Below are positions 1 through 9,229 of a stretch of DNA of 64,000 nucleotides, piece after piece. Under the pieces are notes generated by a model. The model did not search any database and had not been told where the DNA came from. It saw only the letters and a program-made list of their open reading frames with translations. Numbering within the stretch: the stretch's first letter is position 1; each line of letters opens with the position of its first letter. The stretch is from JAFNAG01 sp963824985. GTDB lineage: Bacteria; Acidobacteriota; UBA6911. Location of the stretch: positions 124,001 to 188,000 of the forward strand of contig CAWGRQ010000036.1 in assembly GCA_963824985.1 (NCBI GenBank). The letters are read 5' to 3'. A program made the position numbers and the translations under genes.

Positions 1-768
1 CCGGCCCTCCAGACTGATACCGCTTCACCGCAAAAATCCGCGCTTCCAGGTTCGGTTGACAGACCTGCGGCCGGGGAGGCAACGGAGACCATTGCGATGA
101 CTGCCATGCGCAAGGCCATCGCGGAACGTATGTTACTCAGCCGAAGGACATCGGCTCATGTGCAGACGGTTTTCGAAGTCGACATGACCGCGATTGTGGG
201 CTTGCGTGAAAAGCACAAGGATGAGTTTGCGGTGCGTGCAGGGGTCAAACTGACCTATACGGCATTTATTGCCAGTGCGCTCGTAAACACGCTGCGCGAT
301 TATCCGATTCTCAACAGCTCCGTGTCCGGGGATCAGATTATTCTGAAAAAGTCGATGAATCTCGGCATTGCCGTGGCTCTTGATTCCGGGTTGATTGTTC
401 CGGTGGTCAAGGACGCCCAGACGAAAACATTCACCGAGCTTGCCGTTGCCATCCACGATCTTGCCGAGCGGGCGCGAGCCAAAAGGCTGAGTCCGGAAGA
501 AGTGCAGAACGGCACCATCACGATTACCAATCCCGGTATCTTCGGCTCGCTGTTCGGCACTCCGATTATTAATCAGCCGCAGGTGGCGATTCTCGATGTG
601 GGGACAATCGAGAAACGGCCGGTGGTTGTCAATGACGCGATTGCGATCCGGACCATGGCGTACCTGGTCCTGTCATTTGACCACCGGGTCATTGATGGTG
701 CCGTCGCCGATCAGTTCATGGCGGCACTGAAGGCCCGGCTTCAGAACTGGACGGCCTGGGTGGAGTGA
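1..768 (+). CDS. 2-oxoacid dehydrogenase E2 acyltransferase, C-terminal catalytic domain (5' partial)
   Basis: This is the C-terminal part of a dihydrolipoamide acyltransferase, the E2 core of a pyruvate or branched-chain 2-oxoacid dehydrogenase complex, which moves the acyl group from lipoyl-lysine to CoA. The frame is open to the left edge. The first ~30 codons are an Ala/Pro-rich linker, and the catalytic domain starts near MTAMRKAIAERM (position 97). The active-site signature SFDHRVIDGA lies about 25 residues before the end. The lipoyl and E3-binding domains must lie upstream of the window. Substrate class (pyruvate, 2-oxoglutarate or branched-chain) cannot be decided from this piece. The next gene is on the opposite strand. 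Confidence 0.93.
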   Translation, partial: PALQTDTASPQKSALPGSVDRPAAGEATETIAMTAMRKAIAERMLLSRRTSAHVQTVFEVDMTAIVGLREKHKDEFAVRAGVKLTYTAFIASALVNTLRDYPILNSSVSGDQIILKKSMNLGIAVALDSGLIVPVVKDAQTKTFTELAVAIHDLAERARAKRLSPEEVQNGTITITNPGIFGSLFGTPIINQPQVAILDVGTIEKRPVVVNDAIAIRTMAYLVLSFDHRVIDGAVADQFMAALKARLQNWTAWVE

Positions 769-810
769 CCACGCTGCATCGCAAGACCAGAGCCGCACGC
801 TTCCATATTT

Positions 811-2787
811 TCAGAGTGAGTCGGCAAGAACCTCGGCGATATCCCTCACCTGCACGCGCTCATCCGCGTCCTTAGCCTTCAGGCCGTCGGTCAGCATGGT
901 CATGCAGAAGGGGCAGGACGTCGCAATCGTATGCGGAGAAAGGCGAAGCGCCTCTTCGGTGCGCTCGATGTTGATCCGCTTCCCCTCTTTTTCCTCCATG
1001 AACATTCTTGCTCCACCGGCCCCGCAGCAGAATCCCCGGTCCTTGGAACGTTTCATTTCTGCCAGCGGGCTTCCGGCCGCCGCGAGCACACTTCTAGGGG
1101 CATCGTAAATGCCGTTGTGTCGGCCCAGGTAGCAGGAGTCGTGAACTGTGGTCCGGTTGCGGGTTTGGTTCCCGATCTTGAGCCGGCCGGAATGTACAAG
1201 TTCATCAAGGAGAGCGGCGTGATGAACGACATCATAGGAGCCGCCGAATTGCGGAAACTCATTCTTGATCGTGTTGTAGCAGTGAGGACAGCTGGCCACG
1301 ATTCTCTTGACGCCGTAACGGTTCAGGGTCTCGACGTTTTCTGCGATCAGCATCTGGGCGAGATACTCGTTTCCGGCCCGCCGGGCCGGGTCCCCATTAC
1401 ATTTTTCTTCGGTTCCGAGAATCGCAAACCGGATTCCGGCGGCGGAAAGGAGCTTGACGATGGCGCGGCTGACTTTCTGGTAGCGCTGGTCGTAGGATCC
1501 GGCACACCCAACCCAGTACAGCAGGTCAATGCCTGCGCCCCCGGATTCAGCCATTGTGGCCACACCGAGGCCTTTAGCCCAATCAGCGCGGGTTTCGTGG
1601 CTGAAGGCCCAGGGCGAATAGTTGGTCTCCAGGTTCTTGAAAGTGCCCGTAAGTTCCTCGGGAAAACGGGATTCTGTCAACACGAGGAAACGGCGCATGT
1701 CCATGATTGCAGGGACGTGTTCGATGCTGACGGGACATTCCTCCATGCAGGCGCGACAAGTCGTGCACGCCCACAACTCCTGGTCGGTGACAAAATTGTC
1801 CAAGAGTCGATGATCGAGCAGCTCCCTGGGCGGATCTAAGGTGCGGGACCGCAAATGCGGCGCGAGCTCGGCCGTGCGCTGCCGGATGTTCATGATGATC
1901 TTGCGCGGGCTCAGCATTTTCTGGGTGTTATTGGCCGGGCATACGGAGGTGCACCGGCCACAGTCCGTGCAGGTAAACCCGTCAAGCAGCTGTTTCCATG
2001 TCAGGTCGCGGATGTCATCGGCGCCGAATTTCTCGGCCTGTTCATCTTCCAGGTCGAGCTTCGAAAGGCGGCCTTGCGGCTCAAGCGACGCGAAATAAAC
2101 ATTTGGGATCGATGTCAGTACGTGGAGGTGCTTTGAATAGGGGAGGTAGTTCAGGAAGCCGAGGACGAAGACAATGTGAATCCACCAGAACAACCCGTAC
2201 CAGAATTCTCCGGTATCGGAGGGAATGAACGGTGCGATCTGGAGTGACACGAAGCGCGCGGGATGCAGGTCGCCGGACACCGTCATGTGAGCGGCGTTGG
2301 CTCCAAACATCGAACCGATGATGATCAGGATCAGTCCCAAAATGAACGTGGCATCGTTGCGCACATGTCCGGTGATCTCCGGGCCGAAGTACCGTTTCGG
2401 CGGAACCAGATACCACCGCACGAGGCCGATCAGGCAGGCGATGATCACCAGGATTCCGATCAGCTCCTGGAGGATGGCTAGCGGAGGGAAGAACACTCCC
2501 AGCATGCGCAACGAAAAGCCGGGCAGGAAGCCCTGCACCAGAGCTTCCAGGACGGCTGAGAGAAGGATGATGAATCCCCAGAAAATCATGAAGTGCATGA
2601 TTCCGGCGAACGGTTCACGCAGCAGCTTGGATTGCCCGAATGCAACCCGGAGGACGTTCCCGATCCTGGCTCCCGGCCGGTCGCAACGGTCATCTTTGCG
2701 GCCGATCTGCAGGGCTTTGACCAGACGCAGGCAGCTGAACGTGAAAAGAGCCATCGCCGCAATAAGGACCAAGCCAAACAAAAACAT
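811..2787 (-). CDS. Membrane-bound (Fe-S) oxidoreductase, NarI-like/4Fe-4S/CCG-domain (ETF:menaquinone oxidoreductase type)
   Basis: The 658-residue protein starts with a hydrophobic cytochrome-b/NarI-like region of about six membrane helices (residues ~1-240). Two 4Fe-4S motifs follow, CTDCGRCTSVCP and CTTCRACMEECP (~275-370). The C-terminal half has two heterodisulfide-reductase-type CCG domains, visible as ASCPHCYN, HDSCYLGRHN, GFCCGAGGARM and TSCPFCMTML. This is the architecture of the Fe-S proteins proposed to carry electrons from electron-transfer flavoprotein to menaquinone (EMO family). That role is an inference from architecture; no etfAB is visible in the window. The ATG at 2787 has GGAG about 9 nt upstream. 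It is oriented tail to tail with the E2 gene. Confidence 0.85.
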   Translation of the reverse strand: MFLFGLVLIAAMALFTFSCLRLVKALQIGRKDDRCDRPGARIGNVLRVAFGQSKLLREPFAGIMHFMIFWGFIILLSAVLEALVQGFLPGFSLRMLGVFFPPLAILQELIGILVIIACLIGLVRWYLVPPKRYFGPEITGHVRNDATFILGLILIIIGSMFGANAAHMTVSGDLHPARFVSLQIAPFIPSDTGEFWYGLFWWIHIVFVLGFLNYLPYSKHLHVLTSIPNVYFASLEPQGRLSKLDLEDEQAEKFGADDIRDLTWKQLLDGFTCTDCGRCTSVCPANNTQKMLSPRKIIMNIRQRTAELAPHLRSRTLDPPRELLDHRLLDNFVTDQELWACTTCRACMEECPVSIEHVPAIMDMRRFLVLTESRFPEELTGTFKNLETNYSPWAFSHETRADWAKGLGVATMAESGGAGIDLLYWVGCAGSYDQRYQKVSRAIVKLLSAAGIRFAILGTEEKCNGDPARRAGNEYLAQMLIAENVETLNRYGVKRIVASCPHCYNTIKNEFPQFGGSYDVVHHAALLDELVHSGRLKIGNQTRNRTTVHDSCYLGRHNGIYDAPRSVLAAAGSPLAEMKRSKDRGFCCGAGGARMFMEEKEGKRINIERTEEALRLSPHTIATSCPFCMTMLTDGLKAKDADERVQVRDIAEVLADSL

Positions 2788-2919
2788 ATGAACTATCTCC
2801 GTTGTCTCATAATCCCGTACTGGTGTTTGCCGCGGTGATGCCCCATGCCGCTGAAGGGTCAGCCCGCATCCTTCGTTTTTAGGTTATGAGAGGATGCAGG
2901 CGGTTATCAGGTTTCTTCA

Positions 2920-3951
2920 CTATCCGACCGCGAGTACGATTTTGCCGAAATGTTCGCGCTGCTCCATCATCTTCTGTGCCCGGGCTGCCTCCCTCAGGGG
3001 AAGAACGTCGGAGACGACCGGCTTCAGCATCCCGGACCTGACGTGCTTAAGCACTTCGAGAAGCTCGTGTTTGGATCCCATATAGGACCCGATCAGCGAA
3101 ATTTCCTTGGCAAACAAGTGGCGCAAATCGAGTTGCACATCGTATCCCGTTGTTACGCCGCACGTTACCAGTCGTCCATGCCGGGCCAGGCAGCTGACAC
3201 TGTCCTGCCAGGTGGCGGCGCCTATGTGCTCAAAGACAATATCCACGCCGCGTTTTCCAGTGATTTGCCGGACCTCGTCACGGATCTTTTGTCGGTTGTG
3301 ATTGATAACCTGATCTGCGCCCAGCGAGCGCGCCTTTTCAAGCTTGGCATCGGTTCCGGCGGTAGCGATGATCCGGGCGTGGAAGAGCCTGGCGATCTGG
3401 ATCGCAGCGCTGCCGACACCGCTGCCGGCGCCAAGAATCAGCACATCCTCTGCGGCTTTCAAACCGCACCTAGTCACCAGCATGTGCCAGGCAGTCATGA
3501 ATACCAGGGGGATGGACGCAGCTTCGGCAAACTCGAGCGCTTCCGGAAAGGGGAGGGCATTGACGGCCGGCACCCTAACCATTTCGGCGTACCCGCCATC
3601 AAAATAATTGCCAAGAACGGTATAGTCGCGGCACTGATTATCATGTCCCGCATAGCAGGCCTCGCAGTGCATGCAGGAGAGTCCGGGATTTACAAGCACC
3701 TTGTCCCCCGGCGAGACATGACTCACGCCTTCGCCGACGCTCTCGATGACGCCGGCAATGTCACTTCCCGAAACGTGGGGAAGTGGTATCTTCACACCGG
3801 GCAACCCCTTGCGCTGCCAGATATCCAGATAATTGAGCGCACAGGCTCTGACCCGGACCACAATTTCCGCGGGTCCGGCAACGGGATCCGGAACCTCTTC
3901 ATAGGACAGGCGATCGACATCGCCATGCTCGTGGAAACGTATTGCCCTCAT
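2920..3951 (-). CDS. Zinc-binding alcohol dehydrogenase / quinone-oxidoreductase family protein
   Basis: A medium-chain dehydrogenase/reductase of 343 residues. The N-terminal GroES-like domain has the structural-zinc cysteine cluster (CMHCEACYAGHDNQC). The Rossmann domain has the nucleotide-binding motif LILGAGSGVGSAAIQIA. I chose the ATG at 3951 because GAGGG sits about 8 nt upstream and MRAIRFHEHG is the usual family N-terminus. A longer reading from a non-ATG codon at 3996 would add 15 residues that look unlike the family. Substrate is unknown; related enzymes reduce quinones or oxidise alcohols with NAD(P). It stands alone between the Fe-S oxidoreductase and the nuo promoter region. Confidence 0.88.
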   Translation of the reverse strand: MRAIRFHEHGDVDRLSYEEVPDPVAGPAEIVVRVRACALNYLDIWQRKGLPGVKIPLPHVSGSDIAGVIESVGEGVSHVSPGDKVLVNPGLSCMHCEACYAGHDNQCRDYTVLGNYFDGGYAEMVRVPAVNALPFPEALEFAEAASIPLVFMTAWHMLVTRCGLKAAEDVLILGAGSGVGSAAIQIARLFHARIIATAGTDAKLEKARSLGADQVINHNRQKIRDEVRQITGKRGVDIVFEHIGAATWQDSVSCLARHGRLVTCGVTTGYDVQLDLRHLFAKEISLIGSYMGSKHELLEVLKHVRSGMLKPVVSDVLPLREAARAQKMMEQREHFGKIVLAVG

Positions 3952-4123
3952 ATTTTGCGCCCTCGTTGGGTTTTTGAGCGATGAATCGGGTACCACGTCA
4001 GCCGCACCGTGGCAGCAAACCTGATACTAAAATAAGCTCCATGGCAATGCAAGCCGCGCGATGCCAAACCGGCTCTTCGAAAGTGGGAGGTAACGGCCTT
4101 CGGCGTGAATCAGGCCACAAAGA

Positions 4124-4307
4124 AAAAACGCCACGGATTTCACGGATTCCACAGATTTTATGAACCTGGCGGATCCAATGTTGGAACTGGAGCGACCCGG
4201 CGCCGCTGTTAAAAAGCAGGGCCAGAGAAACTCCCATGGCGGTCACAGTGCACGATCGGGAATGTTCATAACAAATCTGTGGAATCCGTGTAATCCGTGG
4301 CGTTTTT
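4124..4307. repeat. Inverted pair of 'gccacggatt' repeats upstream of the nuo promoter
   Basis: Two ~35-bp arms face each other, at 4124-4159 and 4273-4307. Both carry the core gccacggatt-N-acggattccacagatt or its reverse complement, with A-rich/T-rich outer ends. The ~113-bp spacer holds no ORF I trust. The same pair recurs at 56290-56516, and a single arm recurs at 62711-62752, so it is a dispersed non-coding repeat family. It could form a cruciform in DNA or a long RNA hairpin. Confidence 0.8.
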
Positions 4308-4364
4308 GTTTGGAATTCCCCGGATTGCACTCTCAATTCTTACACCCTTTATCCCCCTTTTGTC

Positions 4365-4393
4365 TTGACCCCGGATCAAGGCGTAGGTATTAT
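4365..4393 (+). promoter_or_regulatory. Probable sigma-70 promoter of the nuo operon
   Basis: TTGACC at 4365-4370 is separated by exactly 17 nt from TATTAT at 4388-4393. It lies ~140 nt upstream of nuoA and just downstream of the inverted repeat pair. No other convincing promoter is seen before nuoA. Confidence 0.6.
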
Positions 4394-4532
4394 AAACAGT
4401 TAACTTACATCCGTCGGACGCCCTCGATTCGCTCCAAAATTTCATTGCAAGATAGCCGTTGGATGAGTAAGGTAGCACGGTTGTACATTCAGGGATCCGG
4501 TTCGCCGTCCGCACGGCAATGGGAGTAGAATT

Positions 4533-4922
4533 ATGCTCTTCGGCTTTTCTGGGGTTTTGATGTTTCTGGTGGTTGGCCTGGCCCTGCTTTCGGTTGCACT
4601 TCTCCTTGCTCGATTGCTGCGTCCGGCGGGTAAGGACGCGGAAGACAAGTACATCCCATACGAATGCGGGGAGGTTCCGGAAGGAACCGCCTGGATACGG
4701 TTCAACATCCGTTTTTATGTCTGTGCCCTGATCTTTATCATCTTCGATGTCGAGATCATCTTCCTGTTGCCCTGGGCGGTGGTCTTTAAATCTCTGGGTC
4801 CGTTCGCATTCATAGAAGGCCTGATTTTCATTGGGATCCTGGTGATCGGTCTGGCCTATGTCTGGAGGAAGGGTGATCTGGCGTGGGTCAAGCCGCACGA
4901 CGTGCATGACATAAACGGGTAG
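4533..4922 (+). CDS. nuoA: NADH-quinone oxidoreductase subunit A
   Basis: A small membrane subunit of respiratory complex I, 129 residues, with three hydrophobic segments (residues ~5-28, 68-90, 95-115). The conserved stretch KYIPYECGEVPEG before the second helix and the acidic motif IFDVEIIFLLPW are diagnostic for NuoA/ND3. It is first in a nine-gene operon and precedes nuoB by 47 nt. Confidence 0.95.
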   Translation: MLFGFSGVLMFLVVGLALLSVALLLARLLRPAGKDAEDKYIPYECGEVPEGTAWIRFNIRFYVCALIFIIFDVEIIFLLPWAVVFKSLGPFAFIEGLIFIGILVIGLAYVWRKGDLAWVKPHDVHDING

Positions 4923-4969
4923 CGCGCGGGTGGTGTGATCCTGGTGCCGGTGGTTTTGAGGAGATCACG

Positions 4970-5470
4970 ATGGGAGTATTAGAGGGAAAATTTGAGGACA
5001 ATGTTTTCATCACGTCCCTGGATTGGATCTTCAACTGGGCCCGTTCCAATTCGCCGTGGCCGCTTTCGTTCGGGCTGGCCTGCTGCGCGATCGAGATGAT
5101 GGCGACCGGCGCGTCACGGTACGATCTCGCCCGGTTCGGAGCGGAGGTATTCCGCGGGACGCCGCGCCAGGCCGATGTGATGATCGTGGCCGGGACCGTC
5201 ACACTCAAGATGGCGACGCGTATCAAGAGGTTGTACAACCAGATGCCGGCGCCCAAGTATGTCATCTCGATGGGGAGCTGTGCCAACAATGGCGGCCCCT
5301 ATTGGCAGTACGGCTACCACGTGCTCAAAGGCGTGGACGAAGTCATCCCTGTGGATGTCTATGTTCCGGGATGCCCTCCCCGCCCGGAATCGCTGCTGGA
5401 AGGACTCATGCAGCTGCAAAAGAAGATCAGGAAAGAAACCATCGCCAAGAAAAGTGGGGGTGCCGCATGA
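4970..5470 (+). CDS. nuoB: NADH-quinone oxidoreductase subunit B
   Basis: The 166-residue subunit that holds the N2 [4Fe-4S] cluster, the last relay before quinone. Ligand cysteines are visible as the tandem pair in LACCAIEMM, in SMGSCANNGGPYW, and in VPGCPPRPE. The stop TGA overlaps the ATG of nuoC by 4 nt (ATGA), implying translational coupling. Length and motif order are normal for the family. Confidence 0.96.
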   Translation: MGVLEGKFEDNVFITSLDWIFNWARSNSPWPLSFGLACCAIEMMATGASRYDLARFGAEVFRGTPRQADVMIVAGTVTLKMATRIKRLYNQMPAPKYVISMGSCANNGGPYWQYGYHVLKGVDEVIPVDVYVPGCPPRPESLLEGLMQLQKKIRKETIAKKSGGAA

Positions 5471-5934
5471 AGCCAGAGGAGATCGCCGCCCTGCTGAGCG
5501 CGCAATTCGGCGCGAAGATACTCGAATCAAAACTGGATGGACCGAGCCCCTTCTGCGTCGTGGCACCCGGGGAAATCCTGGCAGTATGCCAGTTCGCGCG
5601 CCACGATGAACGCCTGGCGATGGACCACCTGGAGTGCCTGGCGGGGGTTGACTACAAGGACCGGATCGAGGTCGTCTATGTAGTCTACTCCATGAAGCAC
5701 CGACATCGCTTTTCCCTGAAGTGTCGGTTGCCCCGTGAGGAGCCTCGTGTGCACACGGTGGAATCTGTCTGGGGCGTGGCGAATTGGCACGAACGCGAGG
5801 CCTTCGACATGATTGGGATCGTATTCGAGGGGCACAGCGACATGCGGCGGATTCTCTGCCCCGATGATTGGGAGGGATATCCGCTGCGCAAAGACTACAA
5901 ATTCCCAAAGAGCTATCGTGATATGCCCGTTTAG
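5467..5934 (+). CDS. nuoC: NADH-quinone oxidoreductase subunit C
   Basis: A 155-residue peripheral-arm subunit (30-kDa subunit family). The family signature lies in the C-terminal half: VESVWGVANWHEREAFDM followed by DDWEGYPLRKDYKFP. The start is the ATG at 5467 inside the nuoB stop; the same frame stays open upstream, but that extension is only a shadow of nuoB. nuoC and nuoD are separate genes here, not fused as in some bacteria. Confidence 0.93.
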   Translation: MKPEEIAALLSAQFGAKILESKLDGPSPFCVVAPGEILAVCQFARHDERLAMDHLECLAGVDYKDRIEVVYVVYSMKHRHRFSLKCRLPREEPRVHTVESVWGVANWHEREAFDMIGIVFEGHSDMRRILCPDDWEGYPLRKDYKFPKSYRDMPV

Positions 5935-5942
5935 GAGGATTG

Positions 5943-7064
5943 ATGCAAGTAGAGTATAGCGGCGATATCATGACCCTGAATATGGGGCCGCAACACCCCT
6001 CGACGCATGGGGTTCTGCGTCTAGAGCTCAAGACCGACGGTGAGGTGGTCGCCGAGGCGATTCCGCACATCGGGTATCTCCATCGTTGTTTCGAAAAGCA
6101 TGCCGAGAGCATCGACTATCCCGGCGTGATCCCTTTCACCGACCGTATGGATTACTGCGCCGCCATGAACCAGGAGCTCGGTTACGTCCTGGCGGTTGAG
6201 AAACTGATGGGGATCCAGGTGAACAATCGGGTTCGCTGTATCCGCATCATCATGGCGGAACTGAACCGCATCGCCAGCCACCTGATTGCCGCCGGTACCT
6301 ATGGCAACGACATCGGTTCGTTTACGCCGTTTTTATGGTGTTTCATCGATCGCGAGGAGATCCTGGATATTTTTGAGGAGACCTGCGGCGCTCGACTGCT
6401 TTACAACTACAACTGGATCGGCGGATTGATGTGCGACGTCCAGCCGGGTTTTGAAAACAAGGTCATCAAATTTGTCGACAAGTTCGAGCCGCACGTTAAC
6501 AAGCTGAATCAGCTGCTTTCCGACAATTACATATTCATCAAGCGAACGGCCAATGTGGGCATCATGTCGCCCGAGGTGGCCATGAGCTACGGTGTGACCG
6601 GGCCGAACTTGCGTGGCAGCGGTGTGAAGTTTGATGTCCGCAAGGACGAGCCGTATCTGGGGTACGAAGAGTTTGATTTCGAGGTTCCCGTCGGCCTTGG
6701 AGAGCATGGGCCGGTCGGCTCCTGCTGGGACCGGTACATGGTCCGGATCCGGGAGGTGAAGGAGTGCTGCAAGATCATCCGACAGGCGGTGGCCAAAATG
6801 ACCCCGGGCGATGTTCAGGAAACGATCCCGAAGCGAATCAAGCCTCCGGCCGGAGAGATATATTTTAGAACCGAGGCTCCTCGAGGCGAGCTCGGGTATT
6901 ACATCGTCAGTGACGGCAGCCTCAAGCCTTATCGTGTCAAGGTGAAATCCCCGTGCTTCACGGTCATGAGCGCGTTCCGCGAAATCAGTCGCGGGGCCAT
7001 GATCGCCGACATCGTCGCGATTTTGGGAAGCGTTGACGTCGTTCTGGGTGAGATCGACCGGTAA
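5943..7064 (+). CDS. nuoD: NADH-quinone oxidoreductase subunit D
   Basis: The 373-residue 49-kDa subunit lines the quinone-binding chamber with NuoB. Family motifs include MGPQHPSTHGVLR near the N-terminus, EKHAESIDYPGVIPFTDR-type residues, and the terminal IVAILGSVDVVLGEIDR. AGGAGG at 5933-5938 is followed by ATG 5943; a TTG three nt earlier is a less likely start. It sits 8 nt after nuoC. Confidence 0.96.
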   Translation: MQVEYSGDIMTLNMGPQHPSTHGVLRLELKTDGEVVAEAIPHIGYLHRCFEKHAESIDYPGVIPFTDRMDYCAAMNQELGYVLAVEKLMGIQVNNRVRCIRIIMAELNRIASHLIAAGTYGNDIGSFTPFLWCFIDREEILDIFEETCGARLLYNYNWIGGLMCDVQPGFENKVIKFVDKFEPHVNKLNQLLSDNYIFIKRTANVGIMSPEVAMSYGVTGPNLRGSGVKFDVRKDEPYLGYEEFDFEVPVGLGEHGPVGSCWDRYMVRIREVKECCKIIRQAVAKMTPGDVQETIPKRIKPPAGEIYFRTEAPRGELGYYIVSDGSLKPYRVKVKSPCFTVMSAFREISRGAMIADIVAILGSVDVVLGEIDR

Positions 7065-7084
7065 ATCTATTTGAGGGAAGACGG

Positions 7085-8140
7085 ATGGAATCCATCGCGC
7101 ACCTGCTGCAGTTGATACCGAAATACGACGCTCTGCCTGAAATGCTGCGGGCGGCGCTGCCGATGTTGGTGAGCAGCGTTCTAATTTTTACCCTGCTGGC
7201 CCTGGTCGTGCTTTTTCTGGTCTGGCTGGAACGAAAGGTGTCGGCGCACATGCAGGACCGGCTGGGGCCAATGTATGTGGGCGGCTGGCACGGGTGGGCG
7301 CAAACGATTGCCGATGCGCTCAAGCTCCTCCTTAAGGAAGACATCATTCCGGCCGCCACGGACAGAGTCCTGTTCAAGACGGCCCCGTTCATCGTTTTCC
7401 TGGGAGCATTTGCCGCCTTTGTGGTTCTCCCCTTTGGTGCCTCCTCGATCGTTTCCGATCTTAACATCGGGGTGCTTTACATTCTCGCGGTCGGCAGTCT
7501 GGCCGTGGTCGGGATCATGATGGCCGGGTGGGCTTCGAACAGCAAATATTCGCTCTACGGCGGGATGCGCTCCGTGGCGCAGATTGTCAGCTACGAAATC
7601 CCGTCGGCTATTTCCATCATGACGGTGGTGATCCTCGTCGGCAGCCTGTCGATGCAGGACATCGTCAAAGCCCAGGCCGGCGGGATCCAGAACTGGTTTA
7701 TCTTCAGGAATCCATTCACCTTCCTGGCGTTCTTCATCTATTTCATCAGCTCGCTGGCGGAGGTGAACCGCACTCCATTCGACATTCCGGAGGCGGAGTC
7801 GGAGTTGGTGGCGGGCTATCATACGGAATACTCTGGCATGCGCTTCGCGTTTTTCTTTCTCGCGGAGTATGCGAACATGATTGTAGTCGCTGGTGTCGCT
7901 ACCACTCTGTTCCTGGGCGGTTGGACGCAGGTGATTCCAGCCCGGCTGGGCCCGCAGCTCGTTCCGGGGCCGATCCTTTTCTTTGTTAAAGCGGTGGCAC
8001 TGATCTTTGTTCAGATGTGGCTGCGCTGGTCGCTGCCGCGCCTGCGTGTCGATCAGCTTATGTATGTTTGCTGGAAAGTGCTGTTGCCGGCTTCGTTCAT
8101 CCTGGTTCTGGGTGTCGGCTTTATGGCGGTTTACTGGTAA
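7085..8140 (+). CDS. nuoH: NADH-quinone oxidoreductase subunit H
   Basis: A 351-residue polytopic membrane subunit with about eight helices that connects the quinone site to the proton channels. Recognisable motifs are WLERKVSAHMQDRLGP, then LLKEDIIP and NRTPFDIPEAESELVAGYHTE-type residues. The SD-like GAGGGAAG precedes the ATG. No nuoG lies before it, unlike the full 14-gene operons. Confidence 0.96.
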   Translation: MESIAHLLQLIPKYDALPEMLRAALPMLVSSVLIFTLLALVVLFLVWLERKVSAHMQDRLGPMYVGGWHGWAQTIADALKLLLKEDIIPAATDRVLFKTAPFIVFLGAFAAFVVLPFGASSIVSDLNIGVLYILAVGSLAVVGIMMAGWASNSKYSLYGGMRSVAQIVSYEIPSAISIMTVVILVGSLSMQDIVKAQAGGIQNWFIFRNPFTFLAFFIYFISSLAEVNRTPFDIPEAESELVAGYHTEYSGMRFAFFFLAEYANMIVVAGVATTLFLGGWTQVIPARLGPQLVPGPILFFVKAVALIFVQMWLRWSLPRLRVDQLMYVCWKVLLPASFILVLGVGFMAVYW

Positions 8141-8229
8141 TGAGGGTTGGATTGGACGGGTCGGATTCGCGCGCATCAGTAAGCGGGTAAAGCCTTGGAT
8201 TACCAAGGGTTACCGAGAGGCTTATCATT

Positions 8230-8718
8230 ATGAGGACTTATTTCAGGGATGTCGGGCTTGGAATCGCCACGATTGCCCGCTCGATGTGGGTGGCCTGGCT
8301 TCATTTATTTACCCGCTCGGTTACGCTCCAGTACCCGACGGAAAAATGGCCGATGCCGGCACGTTCGAGGGCACGGCTGTTCAATAAGATCGAGGATTGC
8401 ATCGGGTGCGGGCAGTGCGCACGTGCTTGCCCGACCGACTGCATCTTCATTGAAACAGAGAAGCGCGGCAAGGAAGAACCGGCGATCTTTGCTTCAGACG
8501 GAACGCCGATCAAGCTGCGCACCTATCTGTTCGACATCGACATGACGCTCTGCTGCTATTGCTCCCTCTGCACATTTCCATGTCCGACTCATTGTCTGGT
8601 GATGACCACGGCGTACGAATACTCGGTCTACGACAAGAAGGACCATGTATATCACTTCGCCGTTGATAAACCGCAGTCAGCCAAACCGGGCAAGGAATCG
8701 CCGGCAGACAAGGCCTGA
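8230..8718 (+). CDS. nuoI: NADH-quinone oxidoreductase subunit I
   Basis: A 162-residue ferredoxin-like subunit carrying clusters N6a and N6b. Two 4Fe-4S motifs are visible, CIGCGQCARACPTDC and CCYCSLCTFPCPTHC. The second begins with a Cys pair, but normal CxxCxxC spacing is kept. The C-terminal ~30 residues are polar and variable. It lies 89 nt after nuoH and 4 nt before nuoJ. Confidence 0.95.
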   Translation: MRTYFRDVGLGIATIARSMWVAWLHLFTRSVTLQYPTEKWPMPARSRARLFNKIEDCIGCGQCARACPTDCIFIETEKRGKEEPAIFASDGTPIKLRTYLFDIDMTLCCYCSLCTFPCPTHCLVMTTAYEYSVYDKKDHVYHFAVDKPQSAKPGKESPADKA

Positions 8719-8722
8719 AATT

Positions 8723-9229
8723 ATGGACGCCAACATACTGACTCAGATCGTCTTTTATTGTTTCGCGGCGATGACGGTTTTATCGGCAGTCGTCGTTGTG
8801 TTTTCGCGCAACCTGATTCACTCCGCTTTTGCCTTGCTGTTCACTCTCTTTGGGGTTGCGGCGCTTTACGTGCTCCTGGGGGCTGATTTTCTGGCTGCCG
8901 CCCAGATGGTGATCTACGTGGGTGGGATCCTGGTGCTGCTGATCTTCGGAGTCATGCTGACGCACAAGCTCTACGACATGAGTCTGAAATCGGAAACCTA
9001 CCAGTTCTGGCCGGGCCTGGCCCTGGTCACAGTCGTCTTCCTGACTCTGGTGGGCGTCATGCTGCGCACCACCTGGCATGGACAGGGTGCGGGGCCTATG
9101 AATCCAACCACCGCAGGCATCGGGGAGCTGTTCATGAAGGAGTACATCCTTCCGTTTGAGCTGGCATCGATTTTTCTGCTGATCGCCCTGATCGGGGCGG
9201 CCATGATCGTCAGGAGAAGATCCGAATGA
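8723..9229 (+). CDS. nuoJ: NADH-quinone oxidoreductase subunit J
   Basis: A 168-residue membrane subunit with about five helices. Family features are the stretch RNLIHSAFALLFTLFGVAALYVLLGADF and the motif QMVIYVGGILVLLIFGVML. The start is ATG 8723 just after the nuoI stop; an upstream in-frame ATG would run inside nuoI. The stop overlaps the nuoK ATG by 4 nt. Confidence 0.93.
   Translation: MDANILTQIVFYCFAAMTVLSAVVVVFSRNLIHSAFALLFTLFGVAALYVLLGADFLAAAQMVIYVGGILVLLIFGVMLTHKLYDMSLKSETYQFWPGLALVTVVFLTLVGVMLRTTWHGQGAGPMNPTTAGIGELFMKEYILPFELASIFLLIALIGAAMIVRRRSE

Noticed and set aside
931..1839. Plus-strand 302-residue open frame
   Set aside because: It lies entirely within the Fe-S oxidoreductase gene on the other strand, with low-complexity composition and no motifs.
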